15,240 bases of DNA from Collybiopsis luxurians FD-317 M1 (GCA_000827265.1 KN834774.1:300505-315744), one strand, 5' to 3'. Shown: positions 1 to 10,204, counted from the first letter of the stretch. The notes: a model not told the origin generated them from the letters alone. Numbers and translations are program-made.

Positions 1-181
1 AATATACAGAAAACAAATAAATACAGCTAAAGCAACATCATCCTAGCTTGCCCACTGGCAGGTACTCTTTTATAAGGTAAGCAGCAGCAAATTAATATCC
101 CTTTTATCAAGAAAAATCTACACTGAAAACCATGAAGTAATTTTGGGCCAAAAATAATTCAGTCAAAACAATCAAATTAAA
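1..181. other. AT-rich left flank, no gene seen
   Basis: I see no coding potential, repeat array or terminal inverted repeat here. The sequence is AT-rich and lies outside the left palindrome array, so it is either host flank or the outermost part of the transposon. I could not match it as an inverted repeat to the last 90 bases of the window. Confidence 0.4.
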
Positions 182-281
182 TGACACCAGAGGGATTTGA
201 ACCCTCACCTTCCATAAACAATGATGATATTTCCTTTTAATAACTTGTTATGGATGTCTTAACCAGCTAGACCATGGTGTC
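182..281 (-). tRNA. tRNA-like gene or tRNA pseudogene with an intron in the anticodon arm
   Basis: Read on the minus strand, the sequence folds as a tRNA. The 7-bp acceptor stem is GACACCA/TGGTGTC with discriminator A. The D arm has stem GTCT/AGAC and loop AGCTGGTTA. The T arm is GAGGG-TTCAAAT-CCCTC, and both internal promoter boxes look good. The anticodon stem TCCAT/ATGGA is separated by 34 nt instead of a 7-nt loop, which implies an intron of about 27 nt at the usual place. The identity is unclear. A canonical layout gives anticodon CAA, but position 33 would be A instead of T and the long variable arm of tRNA-Leu is missing. The D-arm region also resembles tRNA-Val(AAC). It may be a decayed tRNA gene. 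Confidence 0.5.
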
Positions 282-351
282 TTCATTACAATCTAAAGGT
301 TTCCAACCATATATTTCCACCTTTTAAGAAAAGGCATTACACAATAAAAAT

Positions 352-456
352 GGGCAGCTGCCCACCATTTATTTTTCAGAGCGGGCAGCTGCCCACCAGT
401 CATTTTTCAGAGTGGGCAGCTGCCCGCCATTCATTTTTTAGAGCAGGCAGCTGCCC
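352..456. repeat. Left subterminal array: four GGGCAGCTGCCC palindromes, 31-bp period
   Basis: Copies of the 12-bp palindrome start at 352, 383, 414 and 445, exactly 31 bp apart. The last copy has A for the first G. The 19-bp spacers are alike, of the form RCCA..CATTTTTCAGAG. A matching array sits at the other end of the window with its spacers in inverted orientation. Arrays of short repeats inside the ends are known transposase-binding regions in several eukaryotic DNA transposon families. That role here is an inference. Confidence 0.85.
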
Positions 457-463
457 ACTATTG

Positions 464-811
464 ACCTCAAGAAGTTTGTATTTTTGTTCCCTCAAACAGA
501 TATTACATTTAGGCTACATAAGGAGTGCAAAAAAACACATGATAACTTTAAGCAAAACATATATAGAATATTTTAGTTTCAAGGACTTTTGTCAAGCTAT
601 ACCATAATGGCAAATACAGGTCCCTGTAATTACAAGTGTTTATTGAGGTCTCACTGTATAATCTGAAGTAAACTTCTTTCATTTAAGATATGTACCGAGT
701 AATGACTGATATGGTAAGTAAAGTTACAGTACAGTATGGGGTTAAAGAACAAGCTAAACAAACAAAAAAAAAAGTAAGACCTGTAGAAGTAACAACACCT
801 TCACTATATAA
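464..811. other. Non-coding stretch between left array and end of gene B
   Basis: No convincing gene. Around 641-658 the minus strand reads CAGTGAGACCTCAATAA, which vaguely resembles the ends of pogo/Tc1-type elements, but I found no good partner. The rest is AT-rich and probably contains the 3' end and polyadenylation region of gene B, which is transcribed leftward into it. Confidence 0.4.
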
Positions 812-3800
812 CTAGCACTTTTTCGCTTTAGAACTGCTAGCCACTTTGTCGACACCATGATTCTCTGGCCTCTCCTTATGCTTCAGGGGTGGTCTTGGGC
901 GAGCATCTGACTGTTTTGCCTGACTGAGCACCTTTAACTTGTCCTGGTGCATCTTACATGCAGGATCTGCAGCACTGGGCCTCCATGAGTTCGCATCAGT
1001 GAGTGGAGGTGCTGCTGTGAAGGCTTCCTTTTTTTCTGTATCCAAACATGATATTAGAATCCTGTAAAGTGAATATCATGTACAACTCACCTCATTTGTA
1101 CGAGACTGCATCTCTTCCTCGGTATCAGACTCACTGGAGCGTTTTCATTTCCCAGAGTTATGTGACTGTCATTTGGGCATACTGTCCATCCTCTCACAAG
1201 TTTTGGAAGACGTTGGATTTTTGTCCTGTGCAAGCTTGGACTTTGAAGTGTTGATTTGAGTACTGTCATTGGCCTCTTCTTCCTCTTTGTCATTGTCATC
1301 ATCATCGTCGTCACTTTGGCCACCCTCAGCCACATCCGACTTTGATTTTTGAAGGCTAGGTGGATGAGCACCAGCATCTTTACTGCGCTCATCCCCCTCC
1401 CCATCTTCAGAGTCTGACAACCCAACAATGGTTTTGAGGTTCGCCACTCACTTTTGGAATTTCTTTGACTGACATAAGAGACAAATTGGGAGGCCATCTT
1501 TGTTGTCCGATCCTTCTGGCTCCTGCAGCACAATAGGGATATCACCCATTTGCAGCACTGGGAGTGCCTTCTGCTCTGAAGTTGTAAGGGATTTCAGCTT
1601 GATATCAAATTATGAAGGCTGAAACTCACCATCTGTCCATGCAACAAAACGGACAAGCTGGTCCTCATCGAGCGGGATGCTGGTCATGGATAGATTGTCC
1701 TCTTCATCCACGCTATCATCCTCATACAAAGGCATAGCATCTGCCTGTTTCATGAGATCCTTTGATTGTGATTTCCAATAGTTGATGCAGTCCTTCACTA
1801 TGCATTTCAGAATATTCAAAGGAAGCTTTGTGATCTCTGAGAGCCCATTCGACTTGCCTGGGAAACCAGGAATTCAGGTGCCCTTTGGCCAATTCACGAG
1901 AGTTACTTGATGCTTGTAGCACAGATCTGCAAAGTTATCACCCCATTTCATTTGTTTGATATTGTTGTCAGGACATAGATTGCCTGTGAGCCATAAATGA
2001 GATTTCCAATGCGAATGTTGAACGATTGTCAAACTTATGAAGTAGAATCAAAAAAATATCTCTTGCTGCACTGCATATCCACAATTGGCTTTCCGAGTAC
2101 GAGTTGACTAGGTGCTGTTTCTCCGGTGGAAGCATCCCCTCCTGACCCAAACACATGTGTTGGATGTGTATCATAGACCCATAATCTGCACACTGTAGCC
2201 TCATCGCAGTGGCATTCGAGTTTTTCCTTCCCTCAAATAATGGATCTGCCCCCCATTGAATGGCTTTTCCACTCACTGGATCCACTGCCCATCCAAAAAC
2301 AGACAGTTGGTATGTCTCATAAGTCATCTGTGCCTACAGAAACAAGTGAATACACTATCAAGAAAGCTCACAAATGGAGCACGCACTCTCGAGATAAATC
2401 CTTTAGCGAACTTCAAGAGTTTCACTTCTGAAAGTCCCTCTGCTCAAATACTGGCGACATGGGTTACCATGTTTGTGTCATAGTACTTCCGCAAACTGGC
2501 GAGTACTTTGTCTCTCTCCTTTTCCGGCAAATCAAGTGTCCTCTGGTACACATCACATAAAATTGCAGTAAATTCTGCTGCGGATTGCCCTTCATCTTTC
2601 TGCATATTTAACCCATCCTCAGCTGTGGCAAAGTGCTGGTAGATATTCCACATGTTATGATTATGAGGATTCTTCATGGTCAGTCCCATCGCATTCTTTA
2701 ATGCAACTTCAGAGTGGCCTGCCTTCTGAGCAATCTCTCAAAGAGTTTGATCAAATGATTCCACCACAAGATGAGCTTCCTGAAGCATTTCAGTGCGAAA
2801 TTTTCCTCAACATCGGTCACTGTTTTCCAGGTGTGATCCTTCCCCATCACTCAACCTTTCTTCATCCCCAGGTGTAGGTGGACACTGTTGAGAACCTCCA
2901 CTTGACTCTCCACTTTGGTTTGAAGGTTCTTTTGGAGTATTGGTGGATTTGGGATTGCATGAACCAGAAGCATTGGGAGGTGGCTGTCGGGGGGGGGAGT
3001 GTTGAGCAGGTCGACGAGGATGTCTCTCCTCAGAGTCTGAGTCATTGCCGTCATCATCCTCCTCCTCCTGGACAGGAGAAAGACGTCGCCCCTTTCCCTT
3101 TCCCTTTGTTAGCTTGCTAGGAGGCAGTGGTGGAGGAATATCCTGCTCCTGCTCCTGCTGAGAAGACAGGCATCATTCAGTGTCCTTTGTGCAAATTTTT
3201 GGAGGTGGAGAGAGCTCCTCCCTCTCCTCACCCTGTTGAACTGGAGGAAGGTGTCGTCTGTTGGTCTTGTCATGCCTTTTGGGAAATGGAGGTGGAGGCA
3301 GTGTCTCTTCTTCCACTTCGTCCTCTTCTTCCTCCCGGTCACCTTCATACTCCCCTCCCTCCACACCTTGCTTGCTTATAGTATACCCTGTTCAATGGGG
3401 CCAAACTGACAGCCCAGCTGGAGTTGGAGAGGACAGTAGAAGAGGGCTTGAAGCCAGGGGCATGGTGGAGAACAGATGCCATGTCGAGGGTCCTGGTGTG
3501 GGTGAAACATCCTTTGTAGCAAACCCCTCCAAAATGGTTTCAGATAACTCCCTTGCTCTCAAGGGAGTATATGGTTGCAAGCCGCGACCTGCAAAAGGCT
3601 TGACCAATGGGGGGCTATCTGGCAGCGGTAAAAGGTCAACAATAGCTTTGTATTTTTTGATCACCATTTTGAGCACACGTTGACGAAGGTGTTCTCTGTT
3701 TTTGAAGGCACTCAATTTGTCCAAGGATTGAACAGACTGTGTTGATACAGTCAGTGACTGCATTTGTCAGTGCACAATTCTGGTTCCAAGCTCAATATGT

Positions 3801-4426
3801 GGCATCAATCATGGAGGTAAAGAGGGTAATGTTGAATTTGAGACCGGGATGGTAAGCAGTGGGGGTGCATAAATCAGGATTAGGATTGACAAACATAAGA
3901 CTGGCAGAGTGAACAGGTTCCTGGAATGTAGTGGCTGTTTGGACTGTCCTGGGCACAGGGCGGGAACAGGGCAGGCAGGATGCAGAGTCTTCTAGAGCTT
4001 GCAAAGGTGGACCAAAATTAGGGCAGAAAGTTTTTTGCCTTGTCCTATGTGATGGAGATCTCGATTCTACATCTATATGGGACCGTTGTCACTAACATAG
4101 CCTAATGAACTCAATCATCACATACCAGTATTCCTTGCATTAAGTTCAGCAGAATTGCCATCCAGAGTTGTAGAGTCCAGCGAGACTAGATTATTGTGGA
4201 CCAAAAGCTCCAATCAAGGTATTGAAACACAATCCATGAATAGACTTTTCTTCAAATGTTGCCTTGTGGCTTGAGTAGACAATGGCTTGGCCACCATAGA
4301 CTGCTTTTTGAGCGGCATGAGGCTACCAGAATGGGCTTGTCATAGCTGACCTCTGGTACGAGCCCCTGCAATTTCGATTTGTCTCCTCGCAGCACAAGTG
4401 GTACATTTGGGGGAGTTGCTCATCAT
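812..4426 (-). pseudogene. Gene B: large uncharacterised KDZ-neighbourhood protein, interrupted by in-frame TGA codons
   Basis: I do not know its function. It starts at ATG 4424-4426, followed by an N-terminal Cys pair (KCTTCAAR). Exons I can support are 4426-4126, 4072 to about 3795, 3757-2387, 2333 to about 2035, about 1983-1630, 1575-1091 and 1035-812. The clear introns are 4073-4125 (GTATGT donor), 2334-2386, 1576-1629 and 1036-1090. The junctions near 3760-3795 and 1984-2035 are unresolved, and the last exon needs a one-base shift at an A7 tract. Exon 3 carries an acidic, Pro-rich linker (about 3380-2830), then a domain around NPHNHNMWNIYQHF. Later comes NWPKGTWIPGFPGKSNG. From memory, both resemble proteins that recur near KDZ transposases in basidiomycetes. 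The C-terminal part is acidic, then Lys-rich. Ten in-frame TGA codons (4340, 4214, 3392, 3173, 2807, 2738, 2444, 1448, 1169, 1145; lower coordinate given) interrupt an otherwise continuous frame, so as it stands it encodes only fragments. Confidence 0.6.
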
Positions 4427-4797
4427 GAAATGGATTTGGATGCGAAGCAAATGATATTAACTGAAAAGAAGAGAACTATAGCATTTTTTGTTTTTTCTTT
4501 ATTTGCTTAACAAGTGCTGGCCTTCCTGCAATGTCTGCATAGTAGTTTAATGTCATCTCAGACAAGGAGCCTTCCTCTCTTATGAATGATTCTAAAGCTG
4601 CTGGAGATTCTTAAACATTCTGTCAAGGGAAAGACAGAACAATCTGTATAATTGCATACCATTAGTGACAGTAGAACAAATATATCTACATGCAAAATTA
4701 GAGTACACAGCATGTAGGATAATGAGTACAACATAAGAAATATCTAAAATGAAGTCTGCGGGTCTGTAAGGGAGAGCAACCATGTACAACAGAGACT
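4427..4797. other. Spacer between gene B start and the Spt5-like gene end
   Basis: This should contain the promoter of gene B and the 3' end of the Spt5-like gene, both on the minus strand. It holds the shared upstream motif at 4543-4557 and a T-rich run at 4483-4500. A 65-codon minus-strand frame at 4592-4789 has no support as a gene. It could be a leftover C-terminal extension of the Spt5-like gene if the TGA at 4798-4800 is also a mutated codon. Confidence 0.4.
4543..4557 (-). promoter_or_regulatory. Shared upstream motif, copy 1 (gene B)
   Basis: The minus strand reads GATGACATTAAACTA, matching the two plus-strand copies at 13 of 15 positions. It lies about 116 bp before the ATG of gene B and points in the direction of that gene, as the other two copies do for theirs. 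It is probably a promoter element or a transposon-encoded protein site. The function is inferred from position alone. Confidence 0.5.
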
Positions 4798-7700
4798 TCA
4801 GATAAGTGAAACACTATCCCAATTGACAGGCCCAGGTTGCAGGGGAGGAGGGGGAGTTTGATGTCTGCCTAACTGGGCCCTCTCGATTTGTTCAGCTAGT
4901 CCACCGACACTTGCAACCACTTCTGCCTTCTTCCATTTTGCATTCTGAATCTTTCCCTCACTGTCTGGTTCATCCAGCGGCAACATCCAGCCACCGTGCT
5001 TTATCCTGATCTCATACATTTTCTTGTTACCGGCAGCATTTAAAGTTGCAGAAAGATGAACAAGCAGGAGGAACAAGTAGTGAATTGCAAATGGCTCCTC
5101 CTCAACCATTACTTCCTCGTTGTAGCCTATTCGTCCCAGTATTGGGCAAAGGTTGACTCTCTGAACAAGATACATGCCATCGCCAGCGATCAAATTTCCA
5201 GTGTCATCATGGGCTACATCGCTGACTCTACATACAAGCCTGCTGACATGACGGTGCAGACTGACCTTGTCAGCATCAGCAACGAGATAGAGACCCCTCG
5301 CATTGTAGCCCTTCTGGCTGACCACATTGGTACGCATCCCACCTGGAGGAATATTGCAAATGTCTTCCACATGGATTTCAATGTATCTGCTTCTTCTCTT
5401 GTCCTTTTGGTTTAGAGACATGCAAACTTGAAGTCTACCATCAGATAGGACAAGATAGACAAGCTGATCCTGTGGGCTAGCATGTGGGCCATAGTGAATT
5501 ATAATGTTAAATTCCAGATCATGCAAAGACAGATGCCATACAGGACTAAGAATCCACTTGTCAGGCAGTGGTGGATCCAAAAGAAGCAGACCCCTGAGTT
5601 GCATCTTGTACTCCTTAGCATCAGCCTCTACCACCTTGTCAAAAAGCAGATTAACATGTTGCCGAATGTCATGTGTGAGAATGGCAGTGGATTGAACACT
5701 TGTATATATAGGGGTATAACCTGAGCGGAAACAGTAATAGTTGTCTAGTCCAGAGAATTTTGAGTCATGTAGAAACCACAGGGATCTTATTAGAAATGTT
5801 AGTGACATGAGAAGATAAATGCGAGGGGACAAATGAATTACTCAGCATTTCGAACCAAGTCATAGTCCAGCCATTCGTCTCCAGCTGTCACAACATTGTA
5901 GCGAACATACACAGCCAAACCACTGATGTGGCTGTCATCTTGTTGAACATCAAGAACTACACCCTGGTAGCCTTTCCTCATAGGGTGTTTTGTCACAATA
6001 ATGTGCGTACCCATCCACAGAGCCCAGCGTGTGCATAAATCTGGTGGTAATTCAGTCAGGGACAAGTTTTGGGAAGGAGTCAGCTGCATCATTGAAGCTA
6101 GGGAAGATGAAATGTTGCCAATGGCAGTGGAGGATGGAGCATTGTACACAGAGTTCAGAGTAAAGCTCTGAACAGGCTCAATTGGCGCTGCAGTGAAAAG
6201 TCTGTTATGCAGAGAATGGGTGACAAAGTCCTCATTGCACTGTTGTTCTAGCTGCTGGACAGTCACATTGTTCAAAAGTACAGATGCAGAACAGTTCGAG
6301 GGATCGGTTGCTAGTACCAAACTGAGGCCGCTGATACTTGGTATACAGATGATGTTCATGTTGCTGAAGTTTTTCTGCAGTAGAACAGTGGGAAGGGAAA
6401 AAACTTCGAGGCCAAAAGTGACCTCGCAAGATGTGGATTCAACAGACCTGATGAGGCCAACAGAGCCGTGGTAGGATTGTGGTAAAAATGGGCCTGTATA
6501 CTCATGTCCAAATGGTTCGAAGATACAAACCTCCTTGCCTATTGAAAAGCACCATGTAGATGGAATGGGCATATGGAGCCATGATCCTCATATGGCAGGA
6601 TGTTGGGATTGTGCAAAGTATTCGAAGATGTTGGGATCTACAGTTGAGGGAGCAGCAAATATACACTGAGCCTTTTGTTCTGAGGCCATAAGGCCTCCAC
6701 AGAATAGCATGTCATTGTATAAAAACCCCTGAAGATGACTGCACGGATAGGGCTTTGAGCACGTATTATTGTAGCAGTTGAGCATTTCGACTTTGAAGTT
6801 CATCTCCTCGGCAAGACCAATGGCCTCATCGAAAAAGAATGGCAGAGGAGGAGGATGTAGATTATTGTTGGCCGCGTATTGAACCACATCAGCTTGGCTT
6901 CTCGCAAGGCGGGGTAGCAGAAGGAGGGGGATATGGGTCAAATGATAGTCTAGCCATGGATCTGGTGTGACCACCAGAGCAATATCCTGGTTATTGTAAC
7001 CACCTTTGATGCATACCCAGTCCCCAGGGCAGAATTTTTGTTGAGTGCTTAGCTTGGGATTGCATTCCAGACTAACACCAGCGACAGTGTAATGGACGGG
7101 CATCTCTAGCCGCATTGAGTGTTGCAGGGCAGGGACTTTGGAGAATACCCGGACTTGTAATCTCAGAGAAGAAGGATCATCCTCATTGGTGGATATGACT
7201 GCTCTCTCCTTCCCCTTTAGCAACACAGTTATGGAGGAAGCGGAGGCTGTGACGAGAGGATAGCGTGGAAAATAGAAACTGTTGATGCTATGGAGGTACA
7301 TAGCCAGTTGTGTGTTTGATTTGAACATATTCCTGGCCATGATATATAACTACCCTCAACGATGAGACAGAAAAGCCATGAGGATCAAACGGTTGGGCAC
7401 TGTTGTAGCATGAGGGTCATGTAGGTTAGGGTTGTTTTTGAGAATGTTGTTACGGATGGTTTTGATAATTTGTTTCTCAAAATCTTTCTATATCTGTCAT
7501 TCAGTTTGATTTTTGTATAATACCAATAAGTACTCACATGGCATTGTACATGAAAAATGGTGAAGTTCTGTAGAAATGTAGGACCTGGATGTTCATATTG
7601 AATTTGTCGAAGCTGCTCATAGAAAGCAGCCAGAGTGGGATCCAAGTCAGTTTCCGGTTCTGCTTCAAAGAAATAGCCTTCCTCCTCCTCTTCCTCTTCC

Positions 7701-8233
7701 TCTTCCTCCTCCTCCTCCTCCTCCTCCTCCTCATCCTTCTCCTCCCCTCCCTGTTCTTCTTCATCTTCCTGCTCTGCGACAGCTTTTTCAAGAACCTTGG
7801 CAAATTTGAAAGGGATTTCTGGGGTAGGGGATAGAGGATAGACCAGATTTGGACAGATGGTTATATCCTCAATTGCAGTTTCATCTGGTGTAAGAGGTGG
7901 GGGAGTAGGAGATGCAATTTTGCAGTATCCAGGTCCATGCAAGTGAATATACTGCACCTCAATGTTGTCAAAGAGAGAGGGGATCCAAAAGCCATTGGCA
8001 TCTTTTGTCTTATGAGAGGAACCCGCGGACCCAGAGAGTGAAAGGTCAGTGGAGGCGTACTGATGGAGCTCCTTTGCTAAGTGTTCATCATATGCATTAT
8101 CCTCCTTCTCCCCCCAAGCCAGTCTGTCAGGAAGTCCATACTCTTCCTCATCATCATCTTCTTTGGCCTCTCCTCAAATGAACGGATTGGAGTTTTTGCT
8201 ACTACATTTGAGTGCCCTCCTGTGCAAAGTTTC
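4798..8233 (-). pseudogene. Spt5-like NGN/KOW-domain protein, interrupted by in-frame stops
   Basis: Three exons join in phase: 8233-7538, 7487-5842 and 5785-4798, about 1,110 codons, near the usual length of Spt5 (about 1,000 residues). The introns are 7488-7537 (GTGAGT donor) and 5786-5841 (CACTAAC branch site). The order fits Spt5-type transcription elongation factors: an acidic N-terminal region with a long Glu run, an NGN-like domain (FTIFHVQCH through AFLSH and LYIMARNMF), then KOW-like segments (CPGDWVCIKGG; FSIGKEVCIFEPFG with HGSVGLI; KGYQGVVLDVQ). True Spt5 binds RNA polymerase II with Spt4. This copy is more likely one of the Spt5-like paralogues I recall as expanded in mushroom genomes. 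Breaks are TGA at 8174-8176, TGA at 7356-7358, TAG at 7350-7352 and TGA at 6588-6590. The true start is not resolved; an exon may lie in 8260-8559. Confidence 0.65.
7681..7733. repeat. CCT/CTT trinucleotide microsatellite coding for a poly-Glu run
   Basis: A nearly pure run of CCT with some CTT triplets. On the minus strand it is read as GAG/GAA and gives about 18 consecutive Glu within the acidic N-terminal region of the Spt5-like gene. The plus-strand poly-Leu frame over it is an artefact. Such tracts are prone to length change between copies. Confidence 0.85.
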
Positions 8234-8589
8234 CTGTATAATGAGAAATGGAACTAAGATTAGAAAATGTGTGTCGGATAAGGAATATATTCTGCCTTTT
8301 TGAACTCATCTTGCTTGGGATTAGATGTTGAGGGGGCGGGATATGACATCCAATGGAATCTGAAAGGAAGGTGGGTCAGCACAGTGTCTAGACAGAAAAT
8401 ATACGGAGGGGGAGCATGCTGGAATTGACCGACATGGTCTCTCTCCATATTTTTTTTCTTTTGGCTCATTCTCAGGCTCACTTTACATCCTTCAGACATT
8501 CTCAGCATCGTCAAGGTATATTTCCCCATCATATCTAATGTCTCCTGCCCTCTATCCATTGCACTGCCCGACTTACCGATGAGCAGTAC
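8234..8589 (-). other. Upstream part of the Spt5-like gene; possible first exon
   Basis: A good splice acceptor (TTATACAG) ends at 8234 on the minus strand with a TCTAATC branch-like site upstream, so transcription must begin further right. A minus-strand frame at 8260-8559 (99 codons, Lys- and Pro-containing) could supply the first exon, but another frame is also largely open and I found no convincing donor. I therefore do not call a start. Confidence 0.35.
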
Positions 8590-8852
8590 TACAGCGATGA
8601 TGGTCTTGCGAGAGTGAAGGAAGGAGTTTTTCCCATGGGGGACCAGCCTGCCTTACTCTGGACAAAGTCCAGAGTTGCATAAGCAAGTTTGGCTGTATCG
8701 GCTCATCAGTTTCTCAGCTTATCTTGCAGAAACCGATGAGCCAATACAGCCGAACTTGCTTACACAACTCTGGACTTTGTCCAGAGTAAGGCAGGCTGGT
8801 CCCCCATGGGAAAAACTCCTTCCTTCACTCTCGCAAGACCATCAACGCTGTA
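8590..8852. repeat. 263-bp near-perfect inverted repeat (hairpin) between the divergent genes
   Basis: Arms 8590-8714 and 8728-8852 are 125 bp each, with a 13-bp loop centred at 8721. By hand they differ at 6 of 125 positions: five transitions and one A/T change, most of them toward the loop. Each arm contains a smaller perfect palindrome, ACTCTGGAC-AAA-GTCCAGAGT at 8655-8675 and its mirror at 8767-8787. I see no target-site duplication and no terminal motif of a known family. It may be a nested fold-back/MITE-like element or a structured part of the divergent control region. If transcribed, it would form long double-stranded RNA. Confidence 0.9.
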
Positions 8853-9005
8853 CCTGCTGTTGTCACTGTTGTTGCCATTGACAGTGGCGACACTGCTCCT
8901 CACTGTTGCTGTTGTTCTTGCCGTCATTTCCAGTGATGGAGGGGACCCTCTCTCTCCACATCGTCATAGCACGGGCCTGGCATTGAACATCAGAAATTGA
9001 AGTAA

Positions 9006-9027
9006 CCCCTCCCCTTAACCCCTCCCC
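9006..9027 (-). promoter_or_regulatory. G-quadruplex-type tract (four G4 runs on the minus strand)
   Basis: The plus strand has four runs of exactly four C separated by T, TTAA and T. The minus strand therefore has four G4 runs with loops of 1, 4 and 1 nt, which meets the usual quadruplex pattern. It is also a 13-bp direct duplication (TAACCCCTCCCCT twice). It ends 17 bp before the putative ATG of gene C, inside the divergent promoter region. A regulatory role is inferred from position. Confidence 0.6.
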
Positions 9028-9044
9028 TGGTCACCGGAACTACC

Positions 9045-9883
9045 ATGATCCCCTCCATGTACCTATTCTTTGTTCATGCAGCCCAAATTAAATACTTATT
9101 ATGCCTATTGTTCATTCTTTTTTGCCATCAGGGTCACCCTTTGCATTGGCTGCAATGCTACAAAGCAGAACAATGCCAATTTCACAATATACCAAAGGTC
9201 CTGCAGCTCATCTCTTATTCCTCGCTATCATTCATGTCTTCTGCCCAACTCAAGAATCTTATGAAGGTGAGTAGGTTGTGGCTGCTTCTCTGCCCTATCC
9301 TTTACTCATTGGAGCCGCGCAGCTCATACTCAATCTATTCCAGCAATGGATGCTCAACACATGTCCTGCTGTTATCAACTGGCTGTGGGTCTTGGATCAT
9401 GATTGCAGCCTCATCAATTATTGGCCCTCTTTCCAAGAGTCATATGCCAAAGACAATTGGACTTATGCTGACCAGGTTAGGCAAGAAGCAGCATACTGGA
9501 ACCCAAGGGTTGCTCAAACAATGACAGACATGCTTTTTGAGGAGCTAACCGGGTTCGTCTTGTCATTCCCCGATGCTCCTCATTACTTTCTATCCCCTGA
9601 AATCATCGCCAAATTCCTTTGGCAAATGGATTTAGAGGGTGTTCATCTCATTCTTCTCCACTTCATATCTATGTTGCGAGCAATGTGGGATGACGATGAC
9701 AAGTTTGAATGCAACCACCTGGTGTTCAGGTACAGGGAGAGATTTGGAAAGAAGGCTTGGACATTACAGGATGTGTATGATTGCCAAGCAGCCATAGATG
9801 CTCAGGCTTTCACCCTAGAGCTTCTAATTACCAAACCCAATGGTCGAATTTGGAGTGTAGCCAAAGGATGTTTCACCTATTAG
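9045..9883 (+). CDS. Gene C: uncharacterised protein, paralogue of gene D, no internal stop
   Basis: I do not recognise this family. The model has two exons, 9045-9266 and 9344-9883, joined in phase across a 77-nt intron with a GTGAGT donor and a TATTCCAG acceptor. It gives about 253 residues and ends at TAG. The ATG at 9045 has a fair context (ACCATGA) but is not certain: an acceptor-like CATCAG at 9126-9131 leaves room for an upstream exon, and the first 30 residues are hydrophobic. The C-terminal half aligns with gene D without a gap over 44 residues, then with one 2-residue gap. Shared features are FxxxF, LxP, DxEG, LxxxH, LR and FExxxLxxxYxxRF. It is rich in Trp, Tyr and acidic residues. 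It is the only gene in the window whose exons carry no in-frame stop. Confidence 0.55.
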
Positions 9884-10106
9884 TTTTTTTGTGTACAGTT
9901 CTGTCTCATTTTCAAGTGACAGATTAGTCTATTGTCATATCTGCATACTGTATCTTAACCTACCGGTTATCATAGTACTGGTATCTTAAATTTGATCTCA
10001 TGGTAACTCACAATGTCATTGCCTTTAATTAATTTGAATGGAAACTCCCTTCAGATACAAAATTTCCATGGCCAAATGCAGTTGTCAATGAGTACTAGTG
10101 GTCTGC

Positions 10107-10121
10107 AATGACCTTAAACTA
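10107..10121 (+). promoter_or_regulatory. Shared upstream motif, copy 2 (gene D)
   Basis: Reads AATGACCTTAAACTA, identical over 15 bp to the copy upstream of the transposase. The match extends to GTGGTC three bases before it. It lies 141 bp before the ATG of gene D and 76 bp before a TATA box. Confidence 0.55.
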
Positions 10122-10196
10122 TAATGTGGCTTGATCAAGAATTGATTTGGGTAGGCAATGTGATTTTGCATTGGTTTTTTGCATTGTTTTTCACTG

Positions 10197-10204
10197 TATA
10201 TAAA
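10197..10204 (+). promoter_or_regulatory. TATA box of gene D
   Basis: TATATAAA lies 58 bp before the putative ATG at 10263, a normal spacing for a fungal core promoter. It supports the choice of that start codon. Confidence 0.45.

Noticed and set aside
461..660. Possible small pogo/Tc1-like element: GACCTCAA near 463 and TTGAGGTC near 643 as inverted ends
   Set aside because: Only 8 bp match well, the further similarity is weak, and no TA target duplication is evident.
5056..5415. 119-codon plus-strand frame
   Set aside because: Lies antisense to the third exon of the Spt5-like gene, which has domain and splice support.
7589..7834. Plus-strand poly-Leu reading frame
   Set aside because: It is the complement of the poly-Glu codon run in the Spt5-like gene.
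8806..9000. Plus-strand frame with a hydrophobic, membrane-like segment
   Set aside because: It starts inside the hairpin arm, and its Leu/Val run comes from CTG/TTG-rich sequence. No promoter or homology support.
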